Below are positions 1 to 9,894 of a stretch of 64,000 nucleotides of DNA, in pieces. The DNA lies in assembly GCA_015698305.1 (NCBI GenBank), contig CP048620.1:62001-126000 (forward strand), in the 5' to 3' direction. The translations under genes and the position numbers were made by a program. The notes below the pieces were generated by a model. The model made no database searches, was not told the origin of the DNA, and saw only the letters and a program-made list of their open reading frames with translations. Source of the stretch: Candidatus Nitrohelix vancouverensis (lineage in GTDB: Bacteria; Nitrospinota; Nitrospinia; Nitrospinales; VA-1). Positions within the stretch are counted from its first letter, which is position 1. Each line of letters begins with the position of its first letter.

Positions 1-229
1 GGTCTACACCCTCAATGGCAAGAGCGTCGGCCTGGTCGTCGATCAGATTCGCGACATTGTGGATGAAAGTATTAAAATCAAAAAAAATACGGCGCGACAC
101 GGTATTTTGGGTACGGTCGTCGTTCAAAATCAGGTAACGGATTTACTCGATGTCGAAGGCATCATCAAAGAATCCGATCCCACCTTTTTTAATGACGAAC
201 CGGTCGCCGGTCTTCTTGAGGGGAGTTGA
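1..229 (+). CDS. C-terminal fragment of a CheA-type chemotaxis kinase (CheW-like domain), 5' truncated
   Basis: The reading frame is open from base 2 and stops with TGA at 227-229, giving about 75 residues of a protein that begins outside the window. The visible part has the pattern of the CheW-like regulatory domain that ends CheA kinases: a segment GLVVDQIRDIVDES, then a short glycine-bearing loop, then VTDLLDVEGII. This domain docks the kinase to CheW and chemoreceptors. The next gene is cheW, 2 nt downstream, which supports a chemotaxis operon. The end could also belong to a stand-alone CheW-like protein or a CheA/response-regulator hybrid; the upstream part is needed to decide. Confidence 0.75.
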   Translation, partial: VYTLNGKSVGLVVDQIRDIVDESIKIKKNTARHGILGTVVVQNQVTDLLDVEGIIKESDPTFFNDEPVAGLLEGS

Positions 230-231
230 TC

Positions 232-663
232 ATGTCGGATGAAAAACAGTTTTGCACTTTTTTTCTGGACAATCATTTCTTTGGCGTCGAGGTGGAGAAA
301 GTCCAGGAAGTGTTCCGCTATCAGGAAATGACGCCGGTTCCGCTGGCTTCGCCAACCATCAGAGGCCTGATCAATTTACGAGGTCAGATCATCACCGCCG
401 TCGACCTGCGACGACGCCTGAATATGCCGGACCGACCGGAAGGACAACTGCCAATGAACGTCGTGATACGCACCAGCGAGGGCGCTGTGAGCCTGCTGGT
501 GGATGAAATCGGGGACGTGCTGGAAATGAACCTTGAATCCTATGAACCCCCGCCGGATACGATTTCCGGCATCACCCGGGATCTGGTTCGAGGCGTCTAC
601 AAACTCGACACAAGCCTGCTTCTCATCCTGGACACGATCAAAACCATTCAGGTCGATTCCTGA
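232..663 (+). CDS. cheW: CheW chemotaxis coupling protein
   Basis: A 143-residue protein of normal CheW length. CheW links CheA to methyl-accepting receptors on the cytoplasmic side of the membrane. Visible hallmarks are an N-terminal strand FCTFFLDNHFFGVEVEKVQEV, the signature IRGLINLRGQIITAVDLRRRL at about residues 44-64, and a second-half strand VSLLVDEIGDVLE. I chose ATG 232 because GAGGGGAG lies 6 nt upstream; an in-frame TTG at 226 would overlap the previous stop and has no such site. It follows the CheA-like fragment by 2 nt, so the two are probably cotranscribed and translationally coupled. Confidence 0.92.
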   Translation: MSDEKQFCTFFLDNHFFGVEVEKVQEVFRYQEMTPVPLASPTIRGLINLRGQIITAVDLRRRLNMPDRPEGQLPMNVVIRTSEGAVSLLVDEIGDVLEMNLESYEPPPDTISGITRDLVRGVYKLDTSLLLILDTIKTIQVDS

Positions 664-689
664 TTTTCGCGATCCTGGAGACCTGCGTC

Positions 690-3600
690 TTAAATCGAAC
701 TTCTCAAAAGATTGTCCAGCATCTTGTTATAAAAAGCTCGCACCGACTGAGTGCGGTCTTCATAGTCCTCCAGTAAACGCGCGCTCAACTGCGCGTCGTC
801 CTCCCCGGAATAACGTAACAGCCGGGCAAGTATCGCCAGCGAAAACTCATCCTTCGGCAGATAATTTTTCGAGTTGGGATTCCAGAGTCTCAACGCGCAT
901 TCAAGGTTTCTGAGAAACAGAAAACATTTGCGCACCTGTTCCGAAACTTCATATTCCAGAAGCCCGCACTGGGCAAACTTGCTCACCGCTTCAAAGGTAT
1001 TCGTGTGGCACAACTGCGGGTACTTTCCGCCGTGCTTCAATTGTAGAATTTGCACGATGAATTCGATATCCGCCAGGCCTCCCAAACCCAGCTTGACGTT
1101 TTTACCCTTCTTCGCTTCCTGAGCCAGTTCCACCACCATGCGTTCGCGCAAACGGGAAATTTCGATCAGGTCTCCGTACTCCAGCCTCTGTCCATAAGTG
1201 AATTGTTGCGCCACCGCTAGAAACTTGTTGCCTAAATCCGGGTTGCCCGCGACAAACCGCGCCCGCGTCATCGCCTGCCGCTCCCAGATTCGCGCGCGCG
1301 AATTGAAATATTCCTTGTACCCATCGAGCGATAAAACCAGCGACCCGCCGCCGCCTTCGGGACGAAGGTCCGCATCCATTTTGTAAGCGATCCCTGCCGG
1401 CGTCATTTCCGACGACAATTTGAAAATCAATTGCGAAACGGAAGAATAATATTCGGACAACTCGGCGATCACTTGCGTCGAGGCGTTGGAAAGATGATCG
1501 TAAACGAAAATCACATCCAGATCGGAACCGAAATTCAGTTCGCGTCCGCCATGCTTGCCCAGTGTGACAATCGCAAAATTATCCGGCCCCGATTCCCCTG
1601 TTTTGCGTTTGGCTTCTTCAAAGGCCAACCCGCAAATTGATTGCAAAAAAATATCCGCTAGATTAGACAGGTCTTCCATCGTGCTCATGATATCCACTTC
1701 GCCAATCAAATACCTCAGGCCCACGCGCAACTCCTCCGCCTGCTTGAAACGGCGCAAGGCAATCTTCTTGGCGTCGAGATCCTGCAAAAAATGGAGTTGT
1801 TTTTCGAGATCTTCGCAAATACGTTCGGGAGATTTGAAACGGTAAATCGCCTCCATATCCATGACCACATCGACCAGCCCCGGTTGCTTGATGAGGATTT
1901 CTGCAAGCAGGTTACTGCCTCCAAGCAAAATAAGAATCAATTCGAGCAATTTTTCGTTCGACTCGAACAGACTCATATAGGATTCTCTCGCCCCGCTGGA
2001 TTCCATGAACTTGACCAGATTTTCCAGAGCCGAATTCGGGTTCGGAGATTTGAGACAGGATTCCATCAAACGCGGATACACCGCATCAAACACTTGAAGG
2101 CTTTTCTCAGAGGGATGTGAAAACTCTTTGCCTTCGCGCAAGGATTTTAAAAAGATGAGGGTCCGTGGCGGTTCGGCAAAACCCAATCGCTTCAGATGCT
2201 CTTCGGACAGAGCGCTGTTGCGCTCCACATCCTGAGTCCATTCCCTGGATGCATTTTCCGCGGCGCTCTGGTCCTCCTCGTCGGCAAACAGTTCGGCAAA
2301 CATTTTCCCGACGAACTCTGTGTGAAAATTGAATTGTTCCATGAGACGCGCCGACAGTTGTTCCGGCTCCCCTTCAATGCGCATCTTTTTTGCAAGACTG
2401 CGCAAGCGGCTTTCGCCTTTGGGCAAATCATGCGTTTGCAAACCAAAAGAAATCTGCACCCGGTTTTCCAGATTGCGCAGGAATATGTAAGCATCCTTCA
2501 ATTTGGAATAATCATCCGCATTAATAAATTCTCGGGAGCGCAATCGTTTGAGAACTCTCAAGGTATTGGGTTCGCGCAGGCTGATATTACGCCCGCCAAA
2601 AATCAGTTGATAGGCTTGAACAATGAACTCGATTTCGCGAATTCCCCCAAACCCAAGTTTGATATTGGCCTGACCTTTGTGCCTGGCTTTGAGGCTGTCG
2701 TTGATTTTCAGCTTCATCGACTTGATTTCCTTGATGGCGGAAAAATCAAGACTGCGCCGGTAGACAAATGGTTCAACCAGCTTGTAAAATTCATTGCCCA
2801 GAGCTTCGCTCCCGGCAGACACGCGCGCCTTGATCAGCGCTTGCCGTTCCCAGGTCCGTCCCCAGGACTGATAATAGATTTCGCAACTGGCGAGCGAGTT
2901 GGCGATCTCGCCGCTCTTGCCTTCGGGGCGAAGGTCAAGATCAACGCGAAACACCGCGCCCTCCGGGGTGATCTCATGCAGGGTTTTCGTCAATAACTGC
3001 GCCAGTTTGGTGAAGTATTCATGATTCGAAATGCGAACCTGCTGCCCTTCCTTGCCCGGCTCTGGAACGGTTTCGCCTTTGCTCGATGAGTAGATGCAAA
3101 TGATGTCGATGTCCGAGGAATAATTCAATTCCCGTCCGCCCAATTTGCCCATCCCCAGAACGGTGAACTCCGCTTCGTGCCGTTTGCCGTCGGCGTCTTC
3201 ATAATAGGGAACGCCATATTTTTTTTGCAGGGTCTCTTCAGCGAATTCATAAGCCGCCTGCAAGGCGACGTCTGCGATATTGGATATGTCTCCCACCGTT
3301 TCTTCAAACGATACGGTTCCCAGCAGATCGCGCAAGCCGACGCGGATGTACTCTCTTTTCTTGAATCTGCGCAGAAGAGACGGCGTCTTCTCCGTATTGT
3401 AATCTTTTCCCGCCAGGTCGTAATAATCCCGCATCAAACCGTCGCGCGATTTGGATTCCTCCAGGGTTTCGGGCAGTCCCAGCCAGTCGACCAGTGAAGG
3501 GTTTTGGAGCAGGGTATCGGTCAACACCTGACTGCCTGAGAATAGAGTGATCAGTTTTTGATGGAAATCGGGAGAGAAGGCCAGTTGGGAATAAAAATGA

Positions 3601-3869
3601 TTCTTGTCGTCAATGCAATCGGCGAACCTCGAAAAATTTCGCAACGCGATGTTGGGATCGAAGGAACCGCTCAAAAATTTCAAAAAATCTTCAAAAAAAT
3701 GCGGGAAAAATTCTGAAAAGGAGCATTGCCTGGAAAGGTCCTGCAATAGTTTCCAATCCGATTTGACTTCGATGAAGCCGCAATCCTCAAGCGGCGCTGT
3801 CAGGGAATCTTCCCATGGAGCGGAGGCAAGGAGACGTTCGTTCAGCAATTGACAGGTGGATTCATTCAT
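690..3869 (-). CDS. glnE: Bifunctional glutamine synthetase adenylyltransferase/adenylyl-removing enzyme
   Basis: A 1059-residue protein, somewhat longer than the roughly 950-residue enterobacterial enzyme. GlnE attaches AMP to glutamine synthetase and removes it in response to PII state. Both nucleotidyltransferase modules are present with intact metal-binding signatures: GKLGGRELNYSSDIDI near residues 241-255 (removase half) and GKHGGRELNFGSDLDV near 771-786 (transferase half). The frame stays open upstream to 4046 but that extension overlaps the end of glnA and crosses a terminator hairpin. ATG 3869, followed by MNESTCQLL, is the likely start. The target glnA and regulator glnB lie just upstream on the same strand, and glnA keeps the tyrosine that is modified. 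Confidence 0.95.
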   Translation of the reverse strand: MNESTCQLLNERLLASAPWEDSLTAPLEDCGFIEVKSDWKLLQDLSRQCSFSEFFPHFFEDFLKFLSGSFDPNIALRNFSRFADCIDDKNHFYSQLAFSPDFHQKLITLFSGSQVLTDTLLQNPSLVDWLGLPETLEESKSRDGLMRDYYDLAGKDYNTEKTPSLLRRFKKREYIRVGLRDLLGTVSFEETVGDISNIADVALQAAYEFAEETLQKKYGVPYYEDADGKRHEAEFTVLGMGKLGGRELNYSSDIDIICIYSSSKGETVPEPGKEGQQVRISNHEYFTKLAQLLTKTLHEITPEGAVFRVDLDLRPEGKSGEIANSLASCEIYYQSWGRTWERQALIKARVSAGSEALGNEFYKLVEPFVYRRSLDFSAIKEIKSMKLKINDSLKARHKGQANIKLGFGGIREIEFIVQAYQLIFGGRNISLREPNTLRVLKRLRSREFINADDYSKLKDAYIFLRNLENRVQISFGLQTHDLPKGESRLRSLAKKMRIEGEPEQLSARLMEQFNFHTEFVGKMFAELFADEEDQSAAENASREWTQDVERNSALSEEHLKRLGFAEPPRTLIFLKSLREGKEFSHPSEKSLQVFDAVYPRLMESCLKSPNPNSALENLVKFMESSGARESYMSLFESNEKLLELILILLGGSNLLAEILIKQPGLVDVVMDMEAIYRFKSPERICEDLEKQLHFLQDLDAKKIALRRFKQAEELRVGLRYLIGEVDIMSTMEDLSNLADIFLQSICGLAFEEAKRKTGESGPDNFAIVTLGKHGGRELNFGSDLDVIFVYDHLSNASTQVIAELSEYYSSVSQLIFKLSSEMTPAGIAYKMDADLRPEGGGGSLVLSLDGYKEYFNSRARIWERQAMTRARFVAGNPDLGNKFLAVAQQFTYGQRLEYGDLIEISRLRERMVVELAQEAKKGKNVKLGLGGLADIEFIVQILQLKHGGKYPQLCHTNTFEAVSKFAQCGLLEYEVSEQVRKCFLFLRNLECALRLWNPNSKNYLPKDEFSLAILARLLRYSGEDDAQLSARLLEDYEDRTQSVRAFYNKMLDNLLRSSI

Positions 3870-3879
3870 ATCAAATTCC

Positions 3880-3918
3880 AAAAAAATAGCGCCCCTGAAG
3901 ACTCGCTTCAGAGGCGCC
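3880..3918 (-). terminator. Intrinsic terminator after glnA
   Basis: Read on the minus strand, GCGCC U CUGAAG pairs with CUUCAG G GGCGC (12 pairs, one G-U) around a 5-nt loop CGAGT. The sequence TA followed by seven T residues comes next. It lies 41 nt after the glnA stop and only 11 nt before the glnE ATG, so glnE is probably expressed by read-through or from a promoter inside glnA. Confidence 0.85.
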
Positions 3919-3958
3919 ATTATAGCGCGTTTTCCAAGAAAACGTTTATTGCATGTGA

Positions 3959-5371
3959 TTATGCATCGTAATACATCTGGAACTCTAGTGGATTCGGACG
4001 CAAGCGCACCTGCTCCACCTCGTTGGTCATTTTGTAATCGATCCATTTATCGACCACATCCTGAGTGAACACGTCTCCCTTCAAGAGGAAATCGTGGTCA
4101 GCTTCCAGGGCTTTCAATGAGTCTTCCAAAGAGTGCGGCAGAGTCGGAATGTTCGCCAGCTCTTCCGGCCCAAGAGCGTAAATGTCCTTGTCCAACGGCT
4201 CGCCCGGATCGATTTTATTTTCAATTCCGTCCAGGCCCGCCATCAACATCGCGGCAAAAGTCAGGTAACCGTTTGCGGTAGGATCGGGGAACCGCGCTTC
4301 CATACGTTTGGCTTTCGGGCTTGGCGAATACATCGGAATTCGCACCGACGCGCTTCGGTTTCGGCTCGAATAGGCCAGGTTCACAGGAGCTTCGTAGCCG
4401 GGCACCAATCGTTTGTAGGAGTTGGTGGTCGGCGCTGCGAATGCGCAGATCGCAGGCGCATGTTTCAGAATACCGCCAATGTAGTGCATTCCCATTTCGC
4501 TGAAACCGGCGTAGCCGTTTCCTGCAAACAAAGGCTTGCCGGCTTTCCAGATACTTTGATGGATGTGCATTCCCGAACCGTTGTCGCCAAACAAGGGTTT
4601 GGGCATGAAGGTTGCAGTTTTGCCATGTCGCTTGGCGACGTTTCTGACTACGTATTTGAACCACATCAGATTATCGGCGCATTTAACGAGCGGAGAAAAG
4701 CGCATGTCAATTTCGCACTGTCCGCCGGTGGCCACTTCGTGGTGGTGACACTCCATCGCAATGCCAACCTTCTGCATCAATAACATCATTTCCGTACGAA
4801 TGTCCTGCAGACCGTCTGCGGGAGATACCGGGAAGTAGCCTTCTTTGTGACGCGGTTTGTAAGCCAGGTTCGGTCCTTCATCTCGACCCGTGTTCCAGTT
4901 GCCTTCAACAGAGTCGACGAAATAAAACGACTGGTTGATGTCGATGCGGTAACGCACGTCGTCGAAGATGAAAAATTCCGCTTCCGGGCCAAAATACGCG
5001 GTGTCGCCGATTCCCGTGGATTGCAGATAGGCTTCCGCCTTTTGCGCGATGTTACGCGGGTCGCGGGAATATTTTTCCTTGGTGATCGGGTCAAAAATAT
5101 TACACAACATGCTCAGAGTCGGAATCTGCATGAAGGGGTCCATGACTGCGGTCGTCGCGTCGGGAATGACGAGCATGTCGCTGGCGTTGATCGCCTGCCA
5201 ACCGCGGATGCTGGAGCCGTCGAAACCGAGACCGTCTTCAAACAAATGCTCTTCCAGTTCGCTCACAGGCACTGAAAAATGCTGCCAGGTGCCTAAAAGA
5301 TCCATGAACTTCAGATCGATGATTTCTACATTATTTTTCTTCGAAAAATCCAATACTTCTTTTGGCGTCAT
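3959..5371 (-). CDS. glnA: Glutamine synthetase type I
   Basis: A 470-residue type I (dodecameric) glutamine synthetase, which makes glutamine from glutamate, ammonia and ATP. The N-terminal beta-grasp domain has [11 protein letters not shown] and the signature FDGSSIRGW. The catalytic part shows [29 protein letters not shown], the ATP-binding stretch [12 protein letters not shown], and NRSASVRIP. Tyr398 in [12 protein letters not shown] is the adenylylation site, in keeping with glnE downstream. glnB is 89 nt upstream on the same strand, so a glnB-glnA transcript is likely, ending mainly at the terminator 41 nt beyond the stop. Confidence 0.97.
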   Translation of the reverse strand: MTPKEVLDFSKKNNVEIIDLKFMDLLGTWQHFSVPVSELEEHLFEDGLGFDGSSIRGWQAINASDMLVIPDATTAVMDPFMQIPTLSMLCNIFDPITKEKYSRDPRNIAQKAEAYLQSTGIGDTAYFGPEAEFFIFDDVRYRIDINQSFYFVDSVEGNWNTGRDEGPNLAYKPRHKEGYFPVSPADGLQDIRTEMMLLMQKVGIAMECHHHEVATGGQCEIDMRFSPLVKCADNLMWFKYVVRNVAKRHGKTATFMPKPLFGDNGSGMHIHQSIWKAGKPLFAGNGYAGFSEMGMHYIGGILKHAPAICAFAAPTTNSYKRLVPGYEAPVNLAYSSRNRSASVRIPMYSPSPKAKRMEARFPDPTANGYLTFAAMLMAGLDGIENKIDPGEPLDKDIYALGPEELANIPTLPHSLEDSLKALEADHDFLLKGDVFTQDVVDKWIDYKMTNEVEQVRLRPNPLEFQMYYDA

Positions 5372-5460
5372 TTACCATTTCTCCTCGATAAACTGTTAAT
5401 TGGTTAAACTGTTACGCAGTGTTAATTTCTTTCCGGAAGCTCCGGGGCGCACATGCCCTT

Positions 5461-6140
<680 letters not shown>

Positions 6141-6791
6141 TCAAGCGTCGCTTTGTCGGGTCAGATTATCGAGAGAATTTTGCAGTTCTTCCTGTTTTTC
6201 CTTCAAAATATGTTCGTCAGGTCTTTTGGGAACGCTGATGGGGGAACCGAATTTAACTTTACAAGTCGCAAAGGGGAGGGGCAATACAAAACGATCCCAA
6301 CTAGAAAACACTTTCTTGCGCGTTGTTCCATAGCTCATGGGTATGACGGGCGACTGGGTGATGCCCGCCAGTTGAATCGATCCAGGCTGGGCGACGGCGC
6401 AGGGGCCGCGCGACCCATCCGCAATGATGATAATGCGTCCGCCATTCTTCAGTATTTTGATTAACGACCGGGTTCCTGAAATGGTTTTTTTATAGCTGGA
6501 GCCGCGAACCACCGAATAACCCATGAGCAGGGCGAGGCGAGCCAGAAAATCGCCGTCTTTGCTGGGGCTGATCAATAGATGGTATTCGGGGCGACGGCGC
6601 AAATGGTAGAAAAGGTAAAAAATGCGACCGTGCCAGAGGGTGAGAATACAAGGCCCCTTACGCCGATCCACTTCGGCCTCGGCCTCAGGGTCCAGATTCT
6701 CCAGGCGCAAAAGCCAGCACCAGAGATAGGTGGAATAATGGACAAGCCTCGGCAGACATTTTTCAATGAGCAACTTTTTCATAACCGCCAT
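6141..6791 (-). CDS. DUF374 lysophospholipid acyltransferase-like protein
   Basis: A 216-residue protein of the DUF374 family, distant relatives of the glycerol-3-phosphate/lipid A acyltransferases. Visible are CILTLWHGRIFYLFYHLRRR (the His region corresponding to the acyltransferase HX4D area), the segment DGDFLARLALLMGYSVVRGSS, and IIIADGSRGP, which stands where EGTR-type motifs occur. It probably acts at the inner membrane on lipid A or a related acyl acceptor. The start at 6791 is supported by GGAGGTCA directly before ATG. It follows lpxB by 76 nt in the lipid A cluster. The acyl group and acceptor cannot be read from sequence. Confidence 0.8.
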   Translation of the reverse strand: MAVMKKLLIEKCLPRLVHYSTYLWCWLLRLENLDPEAEAEVDRRKGPCILTLWHGRIFYLFYHLRRRPEYHLLISPSKDGDFLARLALLMGYSVVRGSSYKKTISGTRSLIKILKNGGRIIIIADGSRGPCAVAQPGSIQLAGITQSPVIPMSYGTTRKKVFSSWDRFVLPLPFATCKVKFGSPISVPKRPDEHILKEKQEELQNSLDNLTRQSDA

Positions 6792-6867
6792 TGACCTCCA
6801 CTGTCGCCAGCGTCAATTAAAAAACCGGTGTCACGCACAGAAATTCATCGCAAAGCCCAACTGCATT

Positions 6868-8034
6868 TCAGCGCGTCGGGGCGGCGCTTTGCTGTTCCAG
6901 AGATTGGCATACGCTCGTTGCGATGCGCTCCATGACGCCGGGTTGCCCAAGAGTGGCTTTAATATGGGACAGTTTTTCCTTCACGGACTGGACATACTCT
7001 GGCTCTGCGAGAAATCGCTCGACTTCCTTCTTGATCGCATCGCGCGTGAGTTGATATTGAATCAATTCGGGGACGACTTTCTCCCCCGCCGCAATATTCG
7101 CCAGGCCGTAAAGGTCAATTTTAACCAGCGGCTTGGCCAGCCAATAGGTCAGCGGGTTGAGTTTGTACACGATCACCATCGGGGTTCCTATCAAGGCCGC
7201 TTCCAGCGTTGCAGAACCTGAAGCGATCACCAGACAGTCGCTACAATTCATCACGTCGTAAGACTGACCGGGAACCACGCGAATGTCCAGCCCGCTTTCT
7301 TGCGCGCGTTTTCTCAACGGTTCCGGGTCTAGGGTGTCGGCAACGGGTAACAGGAACTGGCAATCGGGCCTCTCTTTGGCAATATCGGCAGAGCCTTTGA
7401 GCATGACATCGAACAAGGAATCTATCTCATTTTTACGGCTCCCCGGCAACAGTCCGACAACCGGCGAATCTTCTCTGAGACCGAAATGCCGGAGCGCTTC
7501 TTCCCGGCTCATCGTGGGACGTACTTTCTCGGCAAAGGGATGTCCGACAAATTCCACATCGACCCCGGCGTCCCGATAGAGGGCTTCCTCGAAAGGAAAA
7601 ATCACAAACATCTTCGACACGTCCCGCTTGATCGCCTTGATCCGCCCCGCCCTCCAGGCCCAGATCTGCGGCCCGATCACATAATAAACGGGAATATCAT
7701 TCTCCCGACACAAGCGGGCCAGACGCATGTTGAGGGTGGGATAGTCTATGAGGATCGCGGCGTCGTATCGCCCCGATTCAATTTCTGCGCGCAATCGTTT
7801 ATATACATTCCAGTAGTGGAAACTTTCGCCAAGAACTTCGATGATGCCGACGGTTCCCATGCGTTCAATATCAAAAAAAGTGTCTGCTCCTCTGGCGCGC
7901 ATGCGTTTACCGCCCAAGCCGTAAAACTCATAGTTCGGGCTACGCTCTTTCATTGCACGTATCAATTCACTGCCGTGCAAATCGCCCGACGCTTCGCCGG
8001 CGATGATCAAAATTCGGCGGGTTTCTTCTGTCAT
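6868..8034 (-). CDS. lpxB: Lipid-A-disaccharide synthase
   Basis: A 388-residue GT19 glycosyltransferase, near the usual length of about 380. It joins UDP-2,3-diacylglucosamine to lipid X to form the lipid A disaccharide on the inner face of the inner membrane. Signatures are IIAGEASGDLHGSELIRAM at the N-terminus, MVFIDYPTLNMRLA-like text (LIDYPTLNMRLARLC), YYVIGPQIWAWRAGRIK, FIFPFEEALY, VGHPFAEK and LLPGSRKNEID, then SGSATLEAALIGTPMVIVYK in the C-terminal domain. It lies downstream of lpxI (40 nt), the enzyme that makes its lipid X substrate. Confidence 0.95.
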   Translation of the reverse strand: MTEETRRILIIAGEASGDLHGSELIRAMKERSPNYEFYGLGGKRMRARGADTFFDIERMGTVGIIEVLGESFHYWNVYKRLRAEIESGRYDAAILIDYPTLNMRLARLCRENDIPVYYVIGPQIWAWRAGRIKAIKRDVSKMFVIFPFEEALYRDAGVDVEFVGHPFAEKVRPTMSREEALRHFGLREDSPVVGLLPGSRKNEIDSLFDVMLKGSADIAKERPDCQFLLPVADTLDPEPLRKRAQESGLDIRVVPGQSYDVMNCSDCLVIASGSATLEAALIGTPMVIVYKLNPLTYWLAKPLVKIDLYGLANIAAGEKVVPELIQYQLTRDAIKKEVERFLAEPEYVQSVKEKLSHIKATLGQPGVMERIATSVCQSLEQQSAAPTR

Positions 8035-8074
8035 TCAATCGTCTCGTCGATTGGATCGTTGCTCAAAGAACAAC

Positions 8075-8890
8075 TCAAACGCAAATTATAGAAATTTTAT
8101 TTTTTTCCGCCAGAGCCACCACTTGCTCTTGCTCAAGAATCATCACGCGACCCGCTTCCAGAGCCAGCGCCGAGGCCTTTCCGTCAATCAGACATTGCAT
8201 GGTCTTGAGCCCGATTCCCGGACTGTCGTAACGATAATCCTGATTGGTCCGACTGACCTTGACGACGACGGCGCTGCCGCGCGCCAGTTCGCAGCCCCTT
8301 GCAATAGCGCGGTCGGTGCCTTCAACGCCTTCGACGGCCACCACCACCTGATTTCTCACGACCAGGGTCTGGCCAATTTCCATGTCCGCAATTTTACGCG
8401 CGGCGGGGAGGCCGTATTCGATGTCCTTCATCTCCTCAGAATCGGGACTGCGCCGGGTCAACACGCCGCTGGACGGGAAAATCTCCGGCATGAACTCCCG
8501 CTGATCGAGCAGTCGGAATCCTTCCTTTTCCAATTCATCAATGACCCCTTCCATCAGGGTCTTGTCGTCTTTACTGCGCAGATTTTTAAGGAATTTGAGA
8601 GTTCGCAGATCGAACATCTGTGGGCGAAAGATAATGCCCTTGTCGACCTTCCCCAAAATCATCAAGTCGCTGATTTGTTCCTGCTTGAGCGTCTTGAAAA
8701 TTTTATCAACCTTGCCAATGCCGATGCATAAACTTTTTTCGACAAATGGATCAAGAGTGGATTGAATCTCCGGCGTGAAGGCGATCGAGACTATCGGGAT
8801 CCCCGCGTCTTTTGCCTTCCTTGCGAAATAACGGGGAACCTCCCCCGCGCCGGCGATGAGTCCAATATTTTCCCGCACGGGTTGATCCAT
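8075..8890 (-). CDS. lpxI: UDP-2,3-diacylglucosamine pyrophosphatase LpxI
   Basis: A 271-residue protein of the LpxI (formerly DUF1009) family. It hydrolyses UDP-2,3-diacylglucosamine to lipid X and UMP and replaces LpxH in many non-enteric Gram-negatives. The N-terminal domain begins IGLIAGAGEVPRYFARKA. The C-terminal catalytic domain has GVLTRRSPDSEEMKDIEYGL, GQTLVVRNQVVVAVEGVEGTD and GIGLKTMQCLIDGKASALALE. Its place between the oxidoreductase gene and lpxB, 32 and 40 nt away, fits a lipid A operon. Confidence 0.92.
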   Translation of the reverse strand: MDQPVRENIGLIAGAGEVPRYFARKAKDAGIPIVSIAFTPEIQSTLDPFVEKSLCIGIGKVDKIFKTLKQEQISDLMILGKVDKGIIFRPQMFDLRTLKFLKNLRSKDDKTLMEGVIDELEKEGFRLLDQREFMPEIFPSSGVLTRRSPDSEEMKDIEYGLPAARKIADMEIGQTLVVRNQVVVAVEGVEGTDRAIARGCELARGSAVVVKVSRTNQDYRYDSPGIGLKTMQCLIDGKASALALEAGRVMILEQEQVVALAEKNKISIICV

Positions 8891-8922
8891 AAGGGGAGCG
8901 TAAGGTGGAAGGGGAATGGTGG

Positions 8923-9894
8923 TTATTTGGAAATGTTTTTGTTTTCCCGGTATTGACGAAGAATCTCAAGAGCGATTTCAAGCGAATACAGTTCATTGTC
9001 AACAGCGACGTTTCGCGGACTGCCGTTGCGGATACAATCGATGAAGTGCCGGTGTTCCAGTTTCAAGGGATTTTCCTTGTGCACAAAGATTCTTTCCACC
9101 AGCGATTCTTGTTTATAACGCAGGCTTCCCTTGCTCAGTTGATGCTCGGAAGACGATTTGCGATGAACGTAAATTTCCTGATCCGTGTAGTCCAGTTGAA
9201 CATGGGAGTCGCGTAGCGTTGCGGACAAGGTCCTCTCCTTGTTCTGCGATGCGCGACTGGCCAGAATATTGGCGATGCAGTCATTCTCAAACTCCAGTTG
9301 AGCGATCACCAGATCATCTCTATCGGAAAACACGGATGCCCCCAGCACGTTCACCCGGCGCACATCGGAATTCACCAGGTTCAAGACGATATCAATATCG
9401 TGAATCATCAGATCCAAAACGACTCCGTCGTCTTTGATGCGGTCGGTATAAGGGCTCATCCTGCGCACGTCAATAAAGATGGGGTCTGTCACTATTTTGT
9501 GCAACTCCTGCACGGCGCCGTTGAAGCGCTCGACATGACCGATATGCAATACGAGATTTTTTTTCTCAGCAATATCGAAGATTTCGCGCGCATGATCCAG
9601 GTTATTGGCGCAGGGTTTTTCCAGCAAAACGTGAATGCCTTCGCTGAGAAAATCTTTAGCGATCGGGTAGTGTAAATTCGTTGGCACTGCAAGCACCACC
9701 GCGTCCACAAGCTTGAACAACTCTTTATAGTCAGAGAAATACGGAACCCGGTAGGCTGCGGCAATTTCTCCTGCGCGTTTTTCGTTAACGTCGGAAATAG
9801 CAGAAAGCTGAGCGCCCGCGGATTCGGACAACACGCCGACATGGTATTCCCCCATTCTGCCTACTCCAACCACCCCTACTTTTATATCGCTCAT
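8923..9894 (-). CDS. Gfo/Idh/MocA-family oxidoreductase in the lipid A cluster
   Basis: A 323-residue NAD(P)-dependent oxidoreductase. The N-terminal Rossmann fold shows VGVVGVGRMGEYHVGVL. The family EKP motif appears in HVLLEKPCANNLDHA, followed by VLHIGHVERFNGAVQEL and a C-terminal alpha/beta domain with DLMIHDIDIVLNLV. Its ATG overlaps the lpxA TAA by one base, so it is translationally coupled to lpxA. In organisms with diamino-sugar lipid A, GnnA is a protein of this family encoded beside lpxA; it oxidises the 3-position of UDP-GlcNAc before the aminotransferase GnnB acts. A GnnA-like role is an inference, because no gnnB is in the window. Confidence 0.85.
   Translation of the reverse strand: MSDIKVGVVGVGRMGEYHVGVLSESAGAQLSAISDVNEKRAGEIAAAYRVPYFSDYKELFKLVDAVVLAVPTNLHYPIAKDFLSEGIHVLLEKPCANNLDHAREIFDIAEKKNLVLHIGHVERFNGAVQELHKIVTDPIFIDVRRMSPYTDRIKDDGVVLDLMIHDIDIVLNLVNSDVRRVNVLGASVFSDRDDLVIAQLEFENDCIANILASRASQNKERTLSATLRDSHVQLDYTDQEIYVHRKSSSEHQLSKGSLRYKQESLVERIFVHKENPLKLEHRHFIDCIRNGSPRNVAVDNELYSLEIALEILRQYRENKNISK

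Noticed and set aside
3870-4046. Extended N-terminus of GlnE overlapping the glnA end
   Set aside because: The extension crosses the glnA terminator and has no family similarity; ATG 3869 is preferred.
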